DNA of 64,000 nt from assembly GCA_947652605.1 (NCBI GenBank), contig OX393581.1, positions 10,978,640 to 11,042,639 on the forward strand, read 5' to 3'. Made by a program: the position numbers and the translations under genes. This DNA is from Elmis aenea (lineage: Eukaryota > Arthropoda > Insecta > Coleoptera > Elmidae). The stretch's first letter is position 1. Each line of letters begins with the position of its first letter. The notes under the pieces were generated by a model. It saw only the letters and a list, made by a program, of their open reading frames with translations. It was not told where the DNA came from and did not search any database. Below are positions 59,541 to 64,000 of this stretch, in pieces.

Positions 59541-60225
59541 TTGCTTACATTTTGGCACTTGTTTTGCATAACGCGACCTACTTCGGTGCATAAAAATGCA
59601 ATTAAATGGCTACTTTTTTGAAAAGTATTGAATATCTTAACAACTACGGGGTTTAGACATGGGACACCCCCCATAAAAATTGAAGGGGAAAAAAAATGCT
59701 ATCGAATAGCATAATAAAACAAGGGTGTTTACATTTGAAAAAAATAAGTTATGTCACTTTGAAGTTTGGAAAGTTTGGCATTTTTTTGTGAACACCCTGT
59801 ATCAATAATTTTTAATTTTTTATTTTTAAAATGTTGCTCCCTAACCGAACTAACATTATTGATAAAACTTATTTCTTAACTTCAAGAAACGAGGTCGCTA
59901 CGATTTTTTAAAGTTGGGCCTGCTAATGTCAGATTTTTCGGAAAAAAATTAATAAGTTGGCAACCCTGACACAAAATCAAAAAATGAAAAGACATTCATG
60001 TAGAGGTTAAAAAATGACATCCGAAGACCTAAAAATATACAGAGTGTTCCATTTAAAAAAATCTTTGTTTTTGTTATGGCACGAAAATGGGACACCCTGT
60101 ATAGCTGAAAATAATTTTAAGACGTAGATCTTTTGAAACCAATAACTTTTTGTATTTAAGTTTTTTTTCTATCTCCTACGGGCGGGGCGCTATGAAAGCC
60201 CGACGCACTAATGCAGGACCCTGTA
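59541..60225 (-). repeat. Right inverted arm, 685 bp
   Basis: Complement of the left arm with no net length difference and a few substitutions. The inner TACAGGGTG units are at about 59785-59798 and 60036-60100. One inner end reads TACAGAGTGTTCC here, where the left arm has the complement of AACACCCTGTA, so the arms have begun to diverge. Confidence 0.95.
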
Positions 60226-60226
60226 T

Positions 60227-60537
60227 ATTATCAAATATTCTATATTTCTCCAAGTAATATTAAAAAATACTGAAAGCTTGATTTATTATAGTATAACGTG
60301 TAAAAAGACAGATCAATTAAAAAAAAACAGTTTTATTTTTGTTATGGGATTCCTTTTATCTTCTTCTAAAAACGCGGCCTAAATCCGAAGACCCTGTATA
60401 CGTATATACAGGGTGTTTCTTAAGTATTGTGACGGGCGTTGTCGCGTTGTCGCCGCGTAAACGTCAAAATGAATTACATTTGTCAATTCTATCCAATATG
60501 AACATAAGCAAACCATTGTACCCACCAAAATTTATCG
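60227..60537. other. Back-to-back TACAGGGTG ends, no gene
   Basis: ACCCTGTATACGTATATACAG at 60391-60411 is an outward-facing pair of TACAGGG ends, so one element ends and another (TACAGGGTGTTTCTTAAG) begins within 20 bp. The bodies could not be delimited. Confidence 0.5.
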
Positions 60538-60763
60538 TTTTATATTGGAATATTTATTAGTGCATGTTTATTTATTTTATTTGTTACTCAAAAACGGTTG
60601 GTTTTACGAGAAAAACTAAAGAATAAAAAATGTTTCTATATAACAATTTTATTTAATAAGCTGTCAAAAACAGTTTTTTAAATTGCAAAATTTGAACTCA
60701 CGAAAAAGTTCTGATTAAAAACCAACTGTGGTCGCACTTTTCAATCCCCTGTGAAGGTGGGAG
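60538..60763 (+). repeat. Direct repeat flanking jockey insertion, copy 1
   Basis: 226 bp from TTTTATATTGGAATATTTAT to GTGAAGGTGGGAG. It recurs at 61191-61370. The jockey poly-T (its poly-A tail, minus orientation) starts at the very next base. Confidence 0.9.
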
Positions 60764-61190
60764 TTTTTTTTTTTTATCTGTATTTTTTTTTTTTCAATTG
60801 CACCTAGCTACTTTAGCCAACCAGCAATTTGTCTTTATGATAGTTCTACTTAAGTTAAGAGTCCACCCGTTGGTGTTTTCTTTTTTTCTTCTGTATTCTT
60901 CTTTTCAAGAACGACACTTTACTCAACCGCACAGTGCTCTGCTTTACACTAACTCGTTAACTCAAACGGCTTGGTCCGTTTAAGCCTTCTCACTAGATGT
61001 TGGTGGTCCAAGAGCTGCAGGGCTTCGGTGTTGATGTGATCATGCAGCCTTTGTTCATGTTTGTTGACAAAGTTTTGGATTTCTTCGTCGACTGTTGGCA
61101 TCCTCAGGTCCCTGTTGAGGTCGACATTCCTCACGTACCGCGGGGCATACACAATTGCCCGGAGTACCTTATTTTGGAATCGCTGTGTTA
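60764..61190 (-). pseudogene. Jockey-like 3' end, 5' truncated
   Basis: The minus frame 61190-60949 encodes RFQNKVLRAIVYAPRYVRNV then DLNRDLRMPTVDEEIQNFVN then LLDHQHLVRRLKRTKPFELT and a stop, the C-terminus of jockey-like polyproteins. The same ending is found at 26560 and 36580. About 150 bp of 3' untranslated DNA and an A-rich tail (T-runs at 60764-60794) follow. It is 5' truncated exactly where a direct repeat begins (61191). No reverse transcriptase. The coding frame is unbroken over the remaining 80 codons, so the insertion is fairly young. Confidence 0.92.
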
Positions 61191-61370
61191 TTTTATATTG
61201 GAATATTTATTGATGCATGTTTATTTATTTTATTTGTTACTCAAAAACGGTTGGTTTTACGAGAAAAACGAAAGAATAGAAAATGTTTCTATATAAAATA
61301 AGCTGTCAAAAACAGTTTTTTAAATTGCAAAACTGTGGTCGCATTTTTCAGTCCCCTGTGAAGGTGGGAG
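61191..61370 (+). repeat. Direct repeat flanking jockey insertion, copy 2
   Basis: 180 bp. Differs from copy 1 by two deletions (about 11 and 35 bp) and a few substitutions. It starts at the jockey 5' truncation point and ends GTGAAGGTGGGAG. Confidence 0.9.
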
Positions 61371-61731
61371 ATGATTGAAAATATTACTATGGCAAACCTT
61401 TGAATAAGTATAAAACATCTACCAAATATAATTCTCCTACGTTTATCAAAATTTGAGAAATAAAATAAAAATCTAATTTTACCGCTCCCCTTTAGGGTGT
61501 AATTCCGAAAGGATACGTCTAAGGAAAAAAGTTTATATAAAAGACCCCCCTTTATTTTCGATAAGGAATCTTTTTTTTTGCAATACTTAACCCTTTCAAG
61601 CCGGATTTTTTTATGAAGGTGTTATTATTAGTAAATATTACATTTTATATCAAAAGGTGTCAAATAATACCAAAAAAACTAAAAATCCTGGTTTGGACAC
61701 TTTTGGACACTTTTTGGCCAATATTTTTCCC

Positions 61732-61779
61732 GGGACATATATATCCCACCAGACTTAAAGACTGGGACATATTTAACCC
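61732..61779. promoter_or_regulatory. GGGACA...CCC motif pair (piggyBac 3' side)
   Basis: GGGACATATATATCCC at 61732-61747 is nearly palindromic; GGGACATATTTAACCC follows at 61764-61779. Related words GGGACAACTGTATCCC (63662-63677), GGGACAAATACGACCC (63694-63709) and GGGAATGTATAAATCC (63951-63966) lie 5' of the gene. The spacing of the two close pairs is 32 bp in both places. Role unknown; transposase binding is inference. Confidence 0.6.
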
Positions 61780-61851
61780 TACAGACAATATAAAACAGTA
61801 TCGGTTTATCTATATATTCAACAAAAAAAAGTAAGTACAAAAGAAAAAAAA

Positions 61852-63642
61852 TTATTTTAAATGAAATGGTGTAAAACAGGTTTTGCACAACGGTATATTA
61901 CACATTTGACATATCATAGTTGTTCGTTTTTCTACTTTCAACTGCTTGGAGCACCTTTGGCAGCGTCTTCTTGTCTTTCCTTCTATAGGCAAATGGTCTC
62001 CCACATTCATCAATTTTGGTTTCTTACTTTGTGATGGCCTGCCTAATGATTGTGCAGATCTTCTTTTTACAGAAGCATTACGTCTGCCTAAGGAAATTAG
62101 GTCTTCGGCTACGGTAATTAGAAATGGTAAGAAGGGAGTCTTATTTCTATGTAAATCGTTGTAAAGCACGTGGGCATTGCTGACGGCCATCATGAGTAAT
62201 TTGAAAAATACTTTCTTCCACCACTTGCAAGACTTTCTATCAAAGTCATACAGTCCAATTATTTGATCAGTCAAATCGACTCCTCCCATGTTGTGGTTGT
62301 AAAATTTTAACATATCTGGACATTGCAATGTTTTCTTTGTGCCATCTTTCATGGTGCGTTGGACTTCAGCAATTTCATCTGTAAAACAGTTGCTTATTGC
62401 CAGTAAATCTTTCGTGTCCCTCCATCTGCTTATGATGGTGCCGTTATTATTCACAACAAACTGAGATTCTCCACGTTCCAATTTTCCTGAAAACTTTGGA
62501 ACATTTTTTCGATTTTGCATAAGAGTTCCTACGACTGCATATTGAATGGTATCTAATAAACGGACAGAAGAAAAAAATCTATCAAAACACAGAGATACAT
62601 TTTTGTCTCTAATTGAACTTGATAAGTTTATAATTGTTCGTTCACCAAGAGTTCCTTCTTTTATTTGATCTTCTCTTCCAGTATATACATTTAGGTCATA
62701 AACGTAACCTGTTTTTGAGTCAGAACGCACCCAAATTTTAATACCACGTTTGATCGGCTTTAGCGGTAAGTATTGCTTTAGGGCCGATCTACCCTTGAAT
62801 TTAGCCATAGACTCGTCAATACTCTGGTAACTTGCTTCAGATCGATATTTTTGAAATGTATACTTCAAACAGTTAATAACTTCTTCAATGTAATACAGTT
62901 TGTTGAAATCTTTCGGTTTTTCTGGGTTATTGAAATATAATTTTGCAAGTAGCTCTTTGCATCTATCTCGTGAAATAGCTTTTTTTATGGCATTGTTGCC
63001 AAGAGAGTCATTCTTTGACCAATAATAATTGAACTGAGGTACACGATTGTAACTCATTATCAAAGAAACACCAAGAACGATCATAATTTCATGATAATCT
63101 GTTTTGTTTCGTTTTTTCTTTGTATCTTGTTCAAAAATATTTAGACGTTCATTTGTGCACATTGCAATTTTCATGAATAGACTTTTTGGAAAAAGTTTTA
63201 GAAATATATCTAATTCACTCAATTTACTATCAAGACTACAAATCGGTGCATGATCGTCCGAGATGGAAAATCTTGGAGTGAATGTTCCATCGTTTTGAAA
63301 CCATAAAATAGTGTCTGTAGAACTTGGCGGATTGTTCGCCGCGGTGTTAGTAGTTTTTTCTTGGCCATCATTCTCTTCTTCTGATGTGCTAAAATGTTCA
63401 CTTTCATTGTCTATCACTTCTTTATCACTATCATCATTTTTTTCTGATTTGCTAGAAACTTCGCTTTCATTGTCTATCACTTTGTTATTACCATTGTTTG
63501 AACAATCACTGCTTGAGTCAGAGGGAACGTAGTCGTCATCTGATGGATCACTACAGTGAAACGGATCTGTTTCTTCATCACTAAATGATTCGTCTAGCAC
63601 AATTTTTTCTAATTCTTTTTGGGATAAGTATTTACGACTCAT
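61852..63642 (-). CDS. piggyBac-type transposase, intact
   Basis: 596 codons from ATG at 63642-63640 to TAA at 61852. Residues 1-110 are acidic and serine-rich, with VIDNESE repeated at 55-61 and 76-82. The DDE_Tnp_1_7 core covers about 140-500, with catalytic aspartates D276 (SIDESMAKFKG), D354 (CFDRFF) and D456 (MGGVDLTDQ, with D459). A cysteine-rich C-terminus has C561, C564, C578, C581, C586, C589 and H594, as in piggyBac RING/PHD-like tails that bind end DNA. Length and aspartate spacing match the founding piggyBac protein (594 residues). A 35-codon upstream extension from GTG (63747) is open but overlaps GGGACA motifs, so I prefer the internal ATG. It excises and inserts at TTAA. No frame break is seen; it could be active or domesticated. 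Confidence 0.95.
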   Translation of the reverse strand: MSRKYLSQKELEKIVLDESFSDEETDPFHCSDPSDDDYVPSDSSSDCSNNGNNKVIDNESEVSSKSEKNDDSDKEVIDNESEHFSTSEEENDGQEKTTNTAANNPPSSTDTILWFQNDGTFTPRFSISDDHAPICSLDSKLSELDIFLKLFPKSLFMKIAMCTNERLNIFEQDTKKKRNKTDYHEIMIVLGVSLIMSYNRVPQFNYYWSKNDSLGNNAIKKAISRDRCKELLAKLYFNNPEKPKDFNKLYYIEEVINCLKYTFQKYRSEASYQSIDESMAKFKGRSALKQYLPLKPIKRGIKIWVRSDSKTGYVYDLNVYTGREDQIKEGTLGERTIINLSSSIRDKNVSLCFDRFFSSVRLLDTIQYAVVGTLMQNRKNVPKFSGKLERGESQFVVNNNGTIISRWRDTKDLLAISNCFTDEIAEVQRTMKDGTKKTLQCPDMLKFYNHNMGGVDLTDQIIGLYDFDRKSCKWWKKVFFKLLMMAVSNAHVLYNDLHRNKTPFLPFLITVAEDLISLGRRNASVKRRSAQSLGRPSQSKKPKLMNVGDHLPIEGKTRRRCQRCSKQLKVEKRTTMICQMCNIPLCKTCFTPFHLK

Positions 63643-64000
63643 CGTAACTTTCCTGCCTGCTGGGACAACTGTATCCCGCCGAAAATGTCTAATGGGACAA
63701 ATACGACCCGGTACACAAATTGTCAAAAATAAAAACAATGCTTGCACTTTTTTTATTTTTAAAAAGTACGGAATAAATATTTAGCCTTTTACAACAATTT
63801 TCACAACAAAAACAATTTATTAGATACAGAAATACGCAAGATTACACTCAAATACAAGTGGACTGTACAAATGGACGCAAGCAACTGCTATTTTTTTAGG
63901 TTATGTTATGATGAAATTCGGTCGAGACTATACATTTGCAGTTGCCGGACGGGAATGTATAAATCCTCGCTATACTGGGTTATGTAGGAACCAGCCGTCA
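63643..64000 (-). promoter_or_regulatory. 5' flank of the piggyBac gene
   Basis: Contains GGGACAACTGTATCCC (63662-63677), GGGACAAATACGACCC (63694-63709) and GGGAATGTATAAATCC (63951-63966). No clear TATA box can be assigned. No right terminal repeat is seen before the window ends. Confidence 0.45.

Larger units (their letters stand above)
57416..60225 (-). mobile_element. DD41D Tc1/mariner-type transposon with 685-bp inverted arms
   Basis: The outer end TACAGGGTCCTGCATTAGTG and its complement are bounded by TA (57414-57415 and 60226-60227). The inverted arms span 57416-58100 and 59541-60225, both exactly 685 bp and differing at only a few positions. The minus strand carries one transposase of 353 codons with two nonsense codons. 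Each arm itself contains inner TACAGGGTG-type ends. Total 2,810 bp. It is young by arm similarity but disabled. Confidence 0.95.
61591..64000 (-). mobile_element. piggyBac element, right end outside window
   Basis: TTAA at 61587-61590 followed by CCCTTTCAAGCCGG marks the transposase-3' end. The complete transposase gene lies on the minus strand. No matching CCC/TTAA end is found before 64000, so the 5' end lies outside. Five 16-bp GGGACA...CCC-type motifs lie in both non-coding flanks, as possible protein-binding sites. Confidence 0.85.

Overview
This is an AT-rich animal window with no recognisable host gene. The mix of relics (jockey-like and RTE-like retrotransposons, piggyBac, pogo-like, hAT, and a large group of Tc1/mariner-type elements ending in TACAGGG) points to an insect. 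A beetle is my best guess, but that is inference from repeat style and not a species identification. No exon, tRNA or rRNA could be assigned with confidence. The window is best read as intergenic or long-intron DNA built up by nested transposon insertions.

Layout. 1-5.3 kb: a 196-bp satellite array runs directly into a 141-bp tandem repeat, followed by a reversed non-LTR RNase H fragment that carries a 67-bp hAT-type miniature element. 6.9-12.4 kb: a hAT element with a perfect 8-bp target duplication holds a nested pogo-like element; an RTE-like relic and a TA-flanked miniature element follow. 14-20.3 kb: two broken piggyBac relatives, a TACAGGG miniature element and a second pogo-like element. 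22-33 kb: hAT miniature elements, a jockey fragment, a Harbinger-like miniature element and low-complexity DNA. 35-50.6 kb: jockey, RTE-like and hAT transposase fragments, plus a mariner-like transposase split by a fold-back insert with a 9-bp target duplication. 51-53.3 kb: two more TA-flanked pogo-type elements. 55.8-64 kb: an RTE reverse transcriptase piece, a 2,810-bp DD41D transposon with two 685-bp inverted arms, a jockey 3' end between long direct repeats, and one intact piggyBac transposase of 596 residues that runs towards the right edge.

How the parts relate. The only uninterrupted transposase is the piggyBac gene at 61852-63642. The DD41D transposase has just two nonsense codons, so it is recently dead. 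Many insertions keep exact target duplications (TA, TTA, TTAA, 8 bp, 9 bp, 12 bp), which lets insertion order be read: a pogo-like element inside a hAT element, a hAT element inside a TACAGGG repeat, a Mutator-like fold-back inside a mariner gene, and a hAT miniature element inside an RNase H relic. Several pogo-type elements carry many internal copies of the motif that forms their own terminal repeat. Stretches between elements hold no feature I can name; a few more GC-rich single-copy islands may be conserved non-coding DNA.
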